Shown here piece after piece: positions 32,394 through 41,477 of a DNA stretch of 52,695 nt. The notes under the pieces are model-generated. The model was given only the letters and a program-made list of their open reading frames with translations. It had not been told where the DNA came from and did no database searches. Made by a program: the position numbers and the translations under genes. Position 1 is the stretch's first letter. Every line of letters begins with the position of its first letter. This DNA comes from Porphyromonas sp. (GTDB lineage Bacteria; Bacteroidota; Bacteroidia; Bacteroidales; Porphyromonadaceae): assembly GCA_030532365.1 (NCBI GenBank), contig JAUNLH010000009.1:1-52695 (forward strand), in the 5' to 3' direction.

Positions 32394-34874
32394 ATGCCGA
32401 GATATCCATTAACTACTATTGCTGAGGTACTTGGAGTGGAGAGGATGATTGAGTCTGACGTGCAGGTGGCTTACCTCCTGACGGACAGCAGGTCGTTGGC
32501 ATTTCCACAGGAGACTCTATTTTTTGCGCTTGTTACACCGAAAGGCGATGGGCATCAGTACATAGGCGAACTGTATCATAAAGGGGTGAGGGCATTTGTC
32601 GTGAGCCATGTCGTAGAGGGCGACTACCCCGATGCACACTTTCTCCAGGTGGAGGATACTCTGAGGGCACTCCAGGAGGTCGCCCGGTGGCACAGGCAGC
32701 AGCTGCAAATGCCTATTGTGGGGATCACCGGTAGTAATGGCAAGACGACACTCAAGGAATTGCTCTATCAGCTTCTCAAAGAGCGACTTAGGGTAGGGCG
32801 ATCGCCTAAGAGCTACAACTCGGCTATTGGAGTGCCACTTTCTCTCTGGTCGCTACACGAGGAGCAGGAGCTGGCACTGATAGAGGCGGGGATCTCAAAG
32901 CTGGGGGAGATGCGAAGGCTAGAGGAGCTAATACGCCCAGAGATAGGGATATTGACCAATATCGGGGAGGCACACCAGGAAAACTTCGATAGGCTCCTGC
33001 AGAAAGCTAAGGAGAAGGTTCAGCTTTTTGACCACTCCCGGCTGGTGATCTACGGAGAGGACCAAGAGGTGGTACGGCAGGCGATCGAGGAGGCATTGCT
33101 ATCAGCGGAGACTCTGACCTGGAGTAGGGTGAATGAGCAAGCTACGCTGTACGTCCGCTCGGAGAAACTCTCTGAGACAAAGGGGTATACCAAGCTAAGT
33201 CTTTTGCTGGATGGTAAGCCGGTCGAGTATGAGGTGCCTTTTATGGATAAGGGAACTATAGAGGATCTCTTTGCTGCTCTGCTACTTATCAGTCGTGTAG
33301 CTCCAGATCTCATTGGTGAGAGTGAGCGCTATGCTAGGCTTGAAGCGCTATCTATGCGCCTTGAAGTGGTGGAGGGCGATGAGGGGCTCTTGATGATCAA
33401 TGATACCTACAACTCGGACTTTGACTCTTTGAAGATAGCTCTTGACTTTATGGTTCGCCGCAACTACGAGCGTCGTCCGATGGTGCTTGTGCTCTCGCCC
33501 TTGCAGGAGAGCAGTAAGGATCTTGAGGAGCTATACAGCAGAGTAACGAGTCTTGTGCGTCAGTATGACCTAGCGCAGTTACATCTCATTGGGAGGGGCT
33601 TTGAGCCTTTCTTAGAGCTTTTCCCAAGTCAGACTCTATTTCACCCTGAGCTACAATGCTTTATAAACAAGGCTGGAGAGCTACCTAGGGGTGCCACGGT
33701 GCTCCTGAAGGGAGCGCGTTCTGCCCACTTTGAGAGGATTGTCCAGGCTCTGCAACGCCAGACACACCAAACGATCCTAGATGTCAACCTGAGCAAAATT
33801 GTCAATAACCTCAACCAGCACCGGTCGATACTCCCTACGGGGACAAAGGTAGTCGCCATGATCAAAGCACAGGGCTATGGAGTGGGAGCGTACGAGATGG
33901 CGAGGACGCTTGAGGGGCAAGGGGTGGACTATTTTGCAGTGGCTCTGGTAGATGAGGGTAAGGAGTTGCGAGAGAAGGGGATCACAACGCCCATCATCGT
34001 GATGAATCCGGAGGAGAGCGCACTATCTCAACTGCTAGAGTATAATCTGGAGCCTGAGGTATATAGTCGTGAGATGCTCGCACGTCTGACCACGGTGGTT
34101 GAAGCCTCTCCGTATGAATACTTCCCTATCCATCTGAAGTGGGATACAGGCATGCATCGCTTGGGTATGGAGGAGCATGAACTGGAGATGGTACTCGACC
34201 AACTACGTGGTAATACTGCGGTGCGTGTCGCCTCGGTCTTTACCCATCTTGCTGCAGCAGATGATCCCAGTGAAGATGACTTTACACTCCAGCAGATAGA
34301 GATACTGAGGAGGATCCATGAGCGTTTGTCGCGAGGGCTGGGGTACCGTCCACTATTTCACGCACTTAATACTTCGGCGTCGCTACGCTTCCCTGATGAG
34401 GCGGGTGATATGGTACGCCTAGGCATTGGCCTTTATGGAATTAGCCCTCTAGGAGCGGATCAACCTATGGGACTAGAACCGGTGGCAGAGCTGAGGACGC
34501 GCCTTTTGCAGGTACGGGAAGTACCCTCGGGAAGTACCATTGGCTACAATCGACGTGGGGTGGTTCATCGCCCCTCTCGTATTGGGGTGATCCCTGTTGG
34601 GTACGCCGATGGTATCTCTAGAGCGTTGGGAAATGGGAGGGTCTCCTTTAGGACAGCTGATGGTACGCTGGTGCCGACAATAGGAAACGTCTGTATGGAC
34701 ACGCTTATGCTGGATCTTACCGACGCACCTGACACGGTGCAGGCAGGGGACTTTATCTTGATTTTTGGTGACGGCTTGCCTATTACCCGACTGGCAGAGG
34801 CATGTGGCACTATCCCCTACGAGATATTAGCTGGGCTCTCACCTCGAGTGACCAGACGTTACTTCTCAGAGTAA
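32394..34874 (+). CDS. murF-alr: Bifunctional MurF ligase-alanine racemase
   Basis: An 826-residue fusion. The N-terminal half (1 to about 450) is MurF, which adds D-Ala-D-Ala to UDP-MurNAc-tripeptide. It has the MurF-type N-domain, the ATP site GITGSNGKTT (110-119), and the central and C-terminal Mur ligase domains (NDTYNSDFDSLKIAL). The C-terminal half (about 456-826) is a PLP alanine racemase, which makes the D-alanine that feeds the same branch. The PLP lysine is K491 in VAMIKAQGYGVGA, and the other catalytic base is Y718 in GYNRRG. Such fusions are known in Bacteroidetes. Both active sites look intact; whether the protein channels D-Ala via Ddl is unknown. It converges with the DUF5715 gene with only 2 bp between the stops. 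Confidence 0.95.
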   Translation: MPRYPLTTIAEVLGVERMIESDVQVAYLLTDSRSLAFPQETLFFALVTPKGDGHQYIGELYHKGVRAFVVSHVVEGDYPDAHFLQVEDTLRALQEVARWHRQQLQMPIVGITGSNGKTTLKELLYQLLKERLRVGRSPKSYNSAIGVPLSLWSLHEEQELALIEAGISKLGEMRRLEELIRPEIGILTNIGEAHQENFDRLLQKAKEKVQLFDHSRLVIYGEDQEVVRQAIEEALLSAETLTWSRVNEQATLYVRSEKLSETKGYTKLSLLLDGKPVEYEVPFMDKGTIEDLFAALLLISRVAPDLIGESERYARLEALSMRLEVVEGDEGLLMINDTYNSDFDSLKIALDFMVRRNYERRPMVLVLSPLQESSKDLEELYSRVTSLVRQYDLAQLHLIGRGFEPFLELFPSQTLFHPELQCFINKAGELPRGATVLLKGARSAHFERIVQALQRQTHQTILDVNLSKIVNNLNQHRSILPTGTKVVAMIKAQGYGVGAYEMARTLEGQGVDYFAVALVDEGKELREKGITTPIIVMNPEESALSQLLEYNLEPEVYSREMLARLTTVVEASPYEYFPIHLKWDTGMHRLGMEEHELEMVLDQLRGNTAVRVASVFTHLAAADDPSEDDFTLQQIEILRRIHERLSRGLGYRPLFHALNTSASLRFPDEAGDMVRLGIGLYGISPLGADQPMGLEPVAELRTRLLQVREVPSGSTIGYNRRGVVHRPSRIGVIPVGYADGISRALGNGRVSFRTADGTLVPTIGNVCMDTLMLDLTDAPDTVQAGDFILIFGDGLPITRLAEACGTIPYEILAGLSPRVTRRYFSE

Positions 34875-34876
34875 TG

Positions 34877-35638
34877 CTAAGCAGGTGACTTGCGAGCTGT
34901 GATGTGAAAGCAGGCCTGCCGACGCTCGTGTACAATATAGCACCTCTGCTCATTGTGTAGCTCTTTTAGCACTATGGCAAGGAGGTGTTTCAGCTCTTCT
35001 GCTGGAATCTCTCTAGGATCGTCAGGATCAACCTTATAGAACCGCTTCCATGAGATGTCGAAGGTGGTGGCGTAGCAGTGTGTGCTATTGGCTGAGGCAT
35101 TACCATTACCTCTCCTTAGGCTTGCTACGTGGTCCTTTGTGCGGGTAACGCTCGTAACGTATGGTAGATAGAGGGGAAGCGTATCTCGCTCTAGGGTGGA
35201 GCGGAAACGTCGCCCGATCTCCTCTAGTAGATCAGCTGCAACAGGCACTAATACTGGGGTGGAGTGTGTGAGCTCATCTAGCTGGTAGTATTGAGAATAG
35301 GAGATGTCTCTGATATTCTTCCGCTTTAGTAGTACCTCTTCGGTCTTTGCCGGTTCTATGCCTATCTGCCGTGCTGATTGGAGCTGTATGTCATTGAGAT
35401 CCTTAAAGTCACGATTGAAACTCCCTCTATACTGATAGGGCAGGCGATTTTCCCATGGTGTCAAGGGGTATGGGTCTTTATGCTGCTCTGGCAGGAGTAT
35501 CCATGCCACGGCAACGAGGGTCGCGATGATGGTAGGTATAAAGTATCTGTACCAAAAGGGTTTCCAATTGATAGGAGGTCGGCTCTCACTCTCTATAGGC
35601 TCTGGAGTATGTGTGTCGGTATGAGGTGTTTCTTCCAT
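34877..35638 (-). CDS. DUF5715 membrane-anchored putative M15-like zinc peptidase
   Basis: A 253-residue protein with one N-terminal membrane helix (about 32-50) after a cytoplasmic tail, so the rest faces the periplasm. I assign it to DUF5715. The segment YVTSVTRTKDHVASLRRGN followed by NSTHCYATTFDISW resembles the VanY/M15 D-Ala-D-Ala carboxypeptidase pattern SxHxxGxAxD, with H187 and D194 as candidate zinc ligands and H245 in QACFHITAR as the third. If so it trims peptidoglycan stem peptides, which would fit its position tail-to-tail with MurF-Alr. The zinc assignment is inference; the usual Gly of the motif is replaced (CYATTFD). Confidence 0.7.
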   Translation of the reverse strand: MEETPHTDTHTPEPIESESRPPINWKPFWYRYFIPTIIATLVAVAWILLPEQHKDPYPLTPWENRLPYQYRGSFNRDFKDLNDIQLQSARQIGIEPAKTEEVLLKRKNIRDISYSQYYQLDELTHSTPVLVPVAADLLEEIGRRFRSTLERDTLPLYLPYVTSVTRTKDHVASLRRGNGNASANSTHCYATTFDISWKRFYKVDPDDPREIPAEELKHLLAIVLKELHNEQRCYIVHERRQACFHITARKSPA

Positions 35639-35741
35639 AAGTTAAAAACAAGGTGTGGTCACAAATTAGTGCTCTCCGAGCGTCTGATTGATTGCTATAA
35701 CAGTGATAGCGAATTGTGTCCCACATCGCTGAGTAGTAGTG

Positions 35742-35749
35742 CAAAGATA
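35742..35749 (-). promoter_or_regulatory. -7 box of the DUF5715 gene
   Basis: CAAAGATA on plus reads TATCTTTG on minus, an exact TAnnTTTG match, predicting a leader of about 97 nt. It lies only 13 bp from the plus-strand -7 box of dapA. Confidence 0.5.
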
Positions 35750-35762
35750 CGGTAAAAAATGA

Positions 35763-35770
35763 TACCTTTG
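35763..35770 (+). promoter_or_regulatory. -7 box of dapA
   Basis: TACCTTTG is an exact TAnnTTTG match, 49 bp upstream of the dapA ATG. No clear -33 TTTG was found. The divergent DUF5715 box lies 13 bp away, so the two promoters overlap. Confidence 0.5.
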
Positions 35771-35819
35771 TATGGAGTAGATGATGATCTACTCAATCAG
35801 AAATAAGTGGTAATACTAT

Positions 35820-36734
35820 ATGATGAATAATATTTCAAACGATAGACTGTATCTTCGAGGTCTGGGCACCGCTGTGATCACTCCCTTTAATGAGGATATG
35901 AGTGTTGACTATGAGACGCTTCGCTCACTGATAGAGCGACAGATCGAGGAGGATGCAGACTTCCTCGTAATCCTAGGCACAACTGCTGAGACTCCCACCC
36001 TAAGTGAGGAGGAGCAGGACAAAATCATTGAGCTAGCTGTAGAGGTGAATCGTGGACGTGTCCCACTCGTTGCTGGGATCAGCCATAATGGGACATTACG
36101 TGCACTAGAGCGTCTGCAGACGATGCCTCGGAAGGGGGTCGACGCTGCACTGGTAGTCTGCCCTTACTACAATAAGCCATCACAGGAGGGTCTTTACCAG
36201 CACTTTCGCACTCTATCTGAGAACTCTCCAATACCAATACTGATGTACAACGTGCCTGCGAGGACATCGGTGAATATGCTGCCAGAGACCACGATTCGCA
36301 TCGCTGAGGACTGTCCAAACATCATTGGTATCAAGGAGGCGAGTGGTATAGTATCGCAGATCGATCTCGTGATCAAGCGTAAACCTAGCAACTTCTGTGT
36401 ATTGGCGGGAGATGACACCATCACGCTTCCAATCTTAGCACTGGGGGGCGATGGCGTTATTTCTGTCATTGGTAACGCTTTTCCTAAGAAATTTGGTGAA
36501 ATGGTACGTACAATGCTCACTAAGCCTGAGCGGGTGAAGGATGCCCTTGAGATACATCATTATTTTAAGGAACTCTATCCTCTGCTCTTCGCGGAGGGCA
36601 ACCCTGCAGGTGTGAAGTGCCTCATGCATCAGCTGGGTCTCATCAAGGAGGTATTGAGATTGCCCTTAGTGCCTGTGAGTGAGAGTCGTGAGCAGATGAG
36701 GGATGTGCTGAAGGAGATGAATGTATTAGACTGA
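35820..36734 (+). CDS. dapA: 4-hydroxy-tetrahydrodipicolinate synthase
   Basis: A class I aldolase that condenses pyruvate with aspartate semialdehyde, the first step of the diaminopimelate/lysine branch, in the cytoplasm. The 304-residue length is slightly above the usual 290-300. The Schiff-base lysine is K172 in IGIKEASG, the catalytic tyrosine is Y143 in MYNVPART, and the conserved Thr pair is T54-T55 in LGTTAETPTLS. Two ATGs occur in tandem at 35820 and 35823. The gene is followed by a NupG-like transporter (11 bp) and a nitroreductase (4-bp overlap). Diaminopimelate is a stem-peptide component, so the neighbourhood with MurF-Alr and DUF5715 is functionally coherent. Confidence 0.95.
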   Translation: MMNNISNDRLYLRGLGTAVITPFNEDMSVDYETLRSLIERQIEEDADFLVILGTTAETPTLSEEEQDKIIELAVEVNRGRVPLVAGISHNGTLRALERLQTMPRKGVDAALVVCPYYNKPSQEGLYQHFRTLSENSPIPILMYNVPARTSVNMLPETTIRIAEDCPNIIGIKEASGIVSQIDLVIKRKPSNFCVLAGDDTITLPILALGGDGVISVIGNAFPKKFGEMVRTMLTKPERVKDALEIHHYFKELYPLLFAEGNPAGVKCLMHQLGLIKEVLRLPLVPVSESREQMRDVLKEMNVLD

Positions 36735-36745
36735 TAATAAAGGGT

Positions 36746-37978
36746 ATGAGTGCGAAAACAAATGTTCTTAAAGGCCAGCTCTCTGTGATGAGCTTCTTGC
36801 AGTATGCCGTCTTTGGTGCTTGGCTAAGCTCTCTAGGTGTCTACCTAGGTCATATAGGTCTGGGGTCACATATCGGAACGTTCTTTGCTACACTAGGCAT
36901 TGCTTCTCTCTTTATGCCTACAATCATGGGCATCGTAGCGGATAGATGGATCCCTGTGGAGCGGTTGGTGTCGCTGAGCCACCTCATGGCAGGTATCATG
37001 ATGGTATTGGCAGCACAGCAGGTGGAGTTCGGTCCACTCTATACATATATCCTCCTAAGTGTTTGCTTCTATATGCCGACGCTTGGTCTCACCAACTCAG
37101 CTGCCTACTTCGCGCTCAGTCGAGAGGGACTGGATACGGTGCAACATTTCCCCCCTATCAGAGTCTTTGGCACGGTGGGCTTCATCGTCGCTGCAGTCTT
37201 TGTGGATCAGATGGGCTACAAGACTCAGAATGCCCAGCTTTATGTATCTGCTGTACTTAGCTTTGTACTAGCAGTTTATATGCTCACTTTGCCTGCTAGT
37301 AAAATCATAAAGCAAGAGAATAAAGATAAAAACTGGATTGATGTCCTTGGGCTGAGAGCCTTTAGCCTTTTTAAGGATCGCAACATAGCGCTCTTCTTTA
37401 TCTTCAGCTTCCTGCTAGGGATCTCTCTGCAGATCACCAACTCCTTTGCCAATCATTACATTACAGGGCACTTCGGATCCATCGAAGAGTATGCTAACTC
37501 ATGGGCAGTTAACAACTCAGGTACTCTGATCTCCATCTCCCAAGTGTCGGAGGCCGTCTGTATACTACTGATCCCCTTCTTTCTTAAGCGCTACGGCATC
37601 AAAGTCGTGATGCTGATTAGTATGTTTGCTTGGGTATTGAGGTTTGGCTTGCTAGGAACCGGGAACCCTCTAGATGGGCTCTGGATGTTGATAGCTTCTA
37701 TGATCGTCTATGGGGTAGCCTTTGATTTCTTCAACGTCAGTGGGTCTCTATATATCGATCAGCAGACTCCCGTGGCGATGAGGAGCAGTGCGCAGGGGAT
37801 CTTTCTCCTGATGACCAATGGTCTAGGCTCTATCGCAGGTCCACTCCTAGCTCAACAGGTGATCAACCGCGTGGGATATCCCTATTCATGGCATGTCTTT
37901 GCCTTGTACTCTCTAGTCATAGCAATCGCTTTCTGGTTGCTGTTTAAGTACAAATATGTTAGAGACAAAGCAGCATGA
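36746..37978 (+). CDS. NupG-like nucleoside:proton symporter (MFS)
   Basis: A 410-residue inner-membrane protein with about twelve hydrophobic helices. The N-terminal sequence LSVMSFLQYAVFGAWLSSLGVYL and the loop GIVADRWIPVERL match the nucleoside-H+ symporter (NHS) family that includes E. coli NupG and XapB. NSAAYFALSREGLDTVQHFPPIRVFGTVGFIV is another NHS-like block. In the second half, YIDQQTPVAMRSSAQGIFLLM is typical. Uptake of nucleosides is therefore likely, although the exact substrate cannot be read from sequence. It lies 11 bp after dapA, and its stop overlaps the nitroreductase ATG by 4 bp, so it is the middle gene of a three-gene operon. Confidence 0.85.
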   Translation: MSAKTNVLKGQLSVMSFLQYAVFGAWLSSLGVYLGHIGLGSHIGTFFATLGIASLFMPTIMGIVADRWIPVERLVSLSHLMAGIMMVLAAQQVEFGPLYTYILLSVCFYMPTLGLTNSAAYFALSREGLDTVQHFPPIRVFGTVGFIVAAVFVDQMGYKTQNAQLYVSAVLSFVLAVYMLTLPASKIIKQENKDKNWIDVLGLRAFSLFKDRNIALFFIFSFLLGISLQITNSFANHYITGHFGSIEEYANSWAVNNSGTLISISQVSEAVCILLIPFFLKRYGIKVVMLISMFAWVLRFGLLGTGNPLDGLWMLIASMIVYGVAFDFFNVSGSLYIDQQTPVAMRSSAQGIFLLMTNGLGSIAGPLLAQQVINRVGYPYSWHVFALYSLVIAIAFWLLFKYKYVRDKAA

Positions 37979-38499
37979 AGAATTTTGAAGAACTGATACG
38001 TACACGACGGAGCGTACGTAAGTTTGACCCTAATCGTCCTATCCCTGAAGAGCTCATCTCCAAGATCATCCAGGCTGGGATTGACGCCCCAACGGCTACT
38101 AATGCCCAACCCTTCCATATATACCACTTGAGAAGTCCTGAAGCAAGAGAGAAGATACAGCAGTGCTACACTGCGCCATGGGCTAAGGATGCGCCCCTTT
38201 ATCTTTTGGTAGTCGGAGAGGATGATAGAGCGTGGACCTACAAGGATGGTCTGCAAACCGCACTGTATACAGATGGGGCTATCGTCACAACCCACATGAT
38301 GCTACAGGCGTGGGCTGAGGGAGTGGGGAGCACATGGATCTGCGCCTTCGATCGCCTGAAGTGCTGTGAACTCTTCGATGACCTTGAGATGGGGCGTCGT
38401 ACGCCTTTGAACCTGCTGGCACTAGGACACCCTGCTATGAATCCCGCTGACTTGCCACATCGACGGCGCTCGGTAGAAGAGTTGGTGACAGAGTTATAG
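37975..38499 (+). CDS. Nitroreductase-family flavoprotein
   Basis: A 174-residue FMN-dependent oxidoreductase of the nitroreductase family, which is dimeric and reduces nitro compounds, quinones or flavins with NAD(P)H. The N-terminal FMN-phosphate motif RTRRSVRKFDPN is at about residues 9-20. The second conserved block AGIDAPTATNAQPFHIY is at about 30-46, and the C-terminal GHPA (LALGHPAMNPADLPHRRR) is typical. It is the last gene of the dapA operon, overlapping the transporter stop by 4 bp, and ends 30 bp before a strong terminator. The physiological substrate is unknown. Confidence 0.9.
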   Translation: MKNFEELIRTRRSVRKFDPNRPIPEELISKIIQAGIDAPTATNAQPFHIYHLRSPEAREKIQQCYTAPWAKDAPLYLLVVGEDDRAWTYKDGLQTALYTDGAIVTTHMMLQAWAEGVGSTWICAFDRLKCCELFDDLEMGRRTPLNLLALGHPAMNPADLPHRRRSVEELVTEL

Positions 38500-38528
38500 C
38501 CAGCTCCTCGAATGCTTACATCAATAAC

Positions 38529-38585
38529 GAGAGTGAGCACGAGCCTTTGCGTAAAGCATTGATCTCGTGCTCACTCTCCTTTTAT
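38529..38585 (+). terminator. Perfect 15-bp stem terminator
   Basis: The 15-bp arms GAGAGTGAGCACGAG (38529-38543) and CTCGTGCTCACTCTC (38564-38578) pair perfectly across a 20-nt loop and run into CTTTTATATT. It terminates the dapA-nitroreductase operon and lies between convergent genes. The minus-strand exit is not U-rich, so it mainly serves the plus strand. Confidence 0.9.
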
Positions 38586-38597
38586 ATTAAAATCCGA

Positions 38598-39764
38598 TTA
38601 GTAGTGATTGCCAACCTTCATCTCGTCCTTATTGATCTTGTGGAAGTCGATCTTTTTCCATGCATGGAAGATGTATGCCAGTACGAATGGGATGAATAGG
38701 GTCACCCAAGCCATCACCTCTAGAGTGTAGGGTGAAGAGCTACTATTTGTAATGGTAAGAGAACTCTGAAGATCTGCTATTGAAGGATAATAGGCGGTGT
38801 TGTTCCAGCCCAATAGTAGGAAGAGAGTAGTCACTGTCAGCACTGTTCCAACTCCATGAGCCCAGATCCCTTTGTTGTATGACTTGTTCAGGATTGTCTT
38901 GCCAATTCCAAAGAGGACGAGCACTACGCCCAGTAGGAAGGTACCTAGCAGATAGGGCTGCTCTATGAGGTTGATCCAGTATTTATTGGGTTGCATAAAG
39001 ACCTCGCCTGTCTCTGGGTTCACGGCAAAGCCATCCTTGAGTAGGAGGTAAACTACAAAGCTGAGGAAGAAGACCAGGAATGCGATGGTGTTGGGCAGTA
39101 CCTGCTTTCTTGCACTCTTGTTGAGCTCGGGCTCGGTGATGTTATTGATGAAGTACAGCAGCCCACTTACGCGAGCTAGGAACAACACTGCAAGTCCGAA
39201 GACTAAATTCCATGGGTTCCATAGCGCTTCGAGTCCGTGGAGTTGTACACCCGTCACTGGGTCTATCTGCCACTGAGATACAACGATATTGCCCCCAAGT
39301 GCAGTGAGTGCATCCTGGTTTACTACAAAGTTAGCTCCGGTCATAAATGTACCTACTGCTGTACCTAGTAGGAGCGAGCCCAAGAGTCCGTTCAGAAAGA
39401 GTGCCCACTGATAGGTACGACTACCCCATATATTGCCCCTCTTATTCTGATATTCAAAGGATACTGCTTGTATCACAAAGCAAAGCAAGATCAGCATCCA
39501 TACCCAGTAGGCACCCCCAAAGCTAGTGCTGTAAAATAGGGGGAATGACGCAAAAAAGGCACCACCAAAGGTCACAAGTGTAGTGAAGGTAAATTCCCAC
39601 TTCCGTCCTGTCGAGTTTACGATCATACGGCGATCCAATGTGCTCTTACCGAGGGAGAAGATAAATGTCTGTCCACCCTGTACAAAAAGTAGAAATACAA
39701 GTAATCCTGCTAATAGTGATATGATAAACCACCAGTAATGCTGAAGGAAAAGATACTTATTCAT
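38598..39764 (-). CDS. cydB: Cytochrome bd ubiquinol oxidase subunit II
   Basis: The structural subunit of the high-affinity terminal oxidase, a membrane protein of 388 residues with about nine hydrophobic helices. It opens with FLQHYWWFIISLLAGLLVFLLFVQGGQTFIF, the conserved first helix containing the QGG motif. GRKWEFTFTTLVTFGGAFFASFPLFYSTSF is the second. At the C-terminus are LGWNNTAYYPS and a cytoplasmic tail HAWKKIDFHKINKDEM. It is the last gene of DUF4492-cydA-cydB, 33 bp after cydA. With cydA it reduces oxygen to water at low oxygen tension, which in an anaerobe mainly protects against oxygen. Confidence 0.95.
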   Translation of the reverse strand: MNKYLFLQHYWWFIISLLAGLLVFLLFVQGGQTFIFSLGKSTLDRRMIVNSTGRKWEFTFTTLVTFGGAFFASFPLFYSTSFGGAYWVWMLILLCFVIQAVSFEYQNKRGNIWGSRTYQWALFLNGLLGSLLLGTAVGTFMTGANFVVNQDALTALGGNIVVSQWQIDPVTGVQLHGLEALWNPWNLVFGLAVLFLARVSGLLYFINNITEPELNKSARKQVLPNTIAFLVFFLSFVVYLLLKDGFAVNPETGEVFMQPNKYWINLIEQPYLLGTFLLGVVLVLFGIGKTILNKSYNKGIWAHGVGTVLTVTTLFLLLGWNNTAYYPSIADLQSSLTITNSSSSPYTLEVMAWVTLFIPFVLAYIFHAWKKIDFHKINKDEMKVGNHY

Positions 39765-39797
39765 AGTGTTCTGATTCTCTTATATTGGGTGTGATAT

Positions 39798-41390
39798 TTA
39801 CTTAACCTCGTTGTCCAGAGGTGTGCAGTTGTCTTCATCCAGTCTTGGACCTCTCTTGATCGCATTGATCATGATGCTCAGCTCAGCTATCAGCATAGCA
39901 GTAAAGAGAATGAGGAATACGAAGAAAGTAACCTTTACAGAGCTTGCTGCTAGGTGAGAGATACCAGCATTGACCGAGAGGATATCTTGTATGGTCCAGG
40001 GCTGACGTCCCATTTCTGCGACGATCCACCCACATTGAGAACAGATATAAACAAGAGGAATGCAGAGAATCATCACCCAGTGGAACCATCTCCTACGTAC
40101 AAAGGCAGCCTGATCCTTGCGCAGAGCTACAAGAGCCCAGCAGAAGACTATAAGGAAGAGGATAGAAAGTCCTACCATTACGCGGAAACTGTAGTAGGTA
40201 ACTGGGATATTGGGGATCAGCTGTTCGACACTATCGATATAGCCATACCCAAAGTGTTCAAAGTTTTCATCAAGGATTGCTCTGTGCTCTGCTGCTAGAG
40301 CCTCATCTCCGTTGCTCTTGGCTTCTCTGTATTCGGCAAGAGCATTGATAGCTAGCTTGCCTCGAGCTATGCGCTCCTCGGCAGAGAGTGCCACTGTTCC
40401 GTCGGGCTTTGTATAACCACCTTCGAGGAGGTTCTTGATGCCAGGCACATAGGCATTGAAGTCATTGAAGGAAAGGAAAGACAGCGCCTTAGGGATGCTG
40501 ATGTTGAAAACGTATGGCTTAATCTGATCATTAGCCCACTCGCTGCGTGTTTTCTTTGAGTTTGTAAGCCCGATGATACTCAGATCAGCCTGCTCCTTGC
40601 CCTCATATAGGTTCTCCATTGCGGCGAGCTTCATTGGTTGGTAGAGCGCTACGTGATTTGCACTGAAGTGCCCTGTGAGGATGGTCAAGATTGATGCTAT
40701 TACACCTAGCTTAGCAGCCATCTTGATGCTCTCAGAGGCAAAGCGTACTCTCTTCTTACGCAGGAGATAGATGGCAGAGATCCCCATCACTACGATAGAG
40801 CCTAGGATCCAGCTGGAAAGTACGGTGTGGAAAAACTTAACAATAGCTACGGGTGATAGGGCTACAGCAGCGAAGTCTAGCATCTCGTTGCGCACCGTGT
40901 CGGGATTGAAGTGCATCCCTGCTGGATATTGCATCCAAGCGTTGGCTACTAATATCCAAAGAGCAGAGATGGTGGCACCTGTGATGGTAAGCCAAGTTGA
41001 AGTCAAGTGAAACTTCTTAGAAACCTTGTCCCAACCAAAGAACATCACTGCGAAGAAGGTCGCCTCCATGAAGAAGGCCAGTATGCCCTCGATAGCCAAC
41101 GGAGCCCCGAAAATGTCTCCTACGAAGTGGCTGTAGTTGGACCAGTTGGTTCCAAACTGAAACTCCAGAATAAGCCCAGTCGCTATACCGACAGCAAAGT
41201 TGATCCCAAAGATCTTTTGCCAAAACTTTGAGGTCTCTTTCCAGAAGCCCTCTCCCGTCTTGTAATACTTGGTCTCTGCTATTGCCATTACGATGCCCAG
41301 CCCTAGAGTGAGGGGCACAAAGAGCCAGTGGTACATGGCTGACATGGCAAACTGGAGGCGAGACCAGTTGATGAGTGCATTTAGTAACAT
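39798..41390 (-). CDS. cydA: Cytochrome bd ubiquinol oxidase subunit I
   Basis: The haem-bearing subunit (b558, b595, d) of the bd oxidase, 530 residues with about nine transmembrane helices. The haem-ligand His is H21 in SAMYHWLFVPLTLG, and the conserved FGINFAVGIATGLILEFQFGTNW block carries further quinol and proton-path residues. A Q-loop with charged sequence (residues about 240-320) lies between helices. The GRQPW motif (EMGRQPWTIQDIL) near the C-terminus is diagnostic. It follows the DUF4492 gene by 87 bp without a clear promoter of its own, so all three genes are probably expressed from the promoter at 41799-41829. Confidence 0.96.
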   Translation of the reverse strand: MLLNALINWSRLQFAMSAMYHWLFVPLTLGLGIVMAIAETKYYKTGEGFWKETSKFWQKIFGINFAVGIATGLILEFQFGTNWSNYSHFVGDIFGAPLAIEGILAFFMEATFFAVMFFGWDKVSKKFHLTSTWLTITGATISALWILVANAWMQYPAGMHFNPDTVRNEMLDFAAVALSPVAIVKFFHTVLSSWILGSIVVMGISAIYLLRKKRVRFASESIKMAAKLGVIASILTILTGHFSANHVALYQPMKLAAMENLYEGKEQADLSIIGLTNSKKTRSEWANDQIKPYVFNISIPKALSFLSFNDFNAYVPGIKNLLEGGYTKPDGTVALSAEERIARGKLAINALAEYREAKSNGDEALAAEHRAILDENFEHFGYGYIDSVEQLIPNIPVTYYSFRVMVGLSILFLIVFCWALVALRKDQAAFVRRRWFHWVMILCIPLVYICSQCGWIVAEMGRQPWTIQDILSVNAGISHLAASSVKVTFFVFLILFTAMLIAELSIMINAIKRGPRLDEDNCTPLDNEVK

Positions 41391-41477
41391 GATCGAAGTA
41401 GTATAAAATTAGTGTAGTTGAGTGTTTGTATATTTTGCATTTGTGTGTTAGGTGTCTTTTCTATCATGCTCGGAAGC

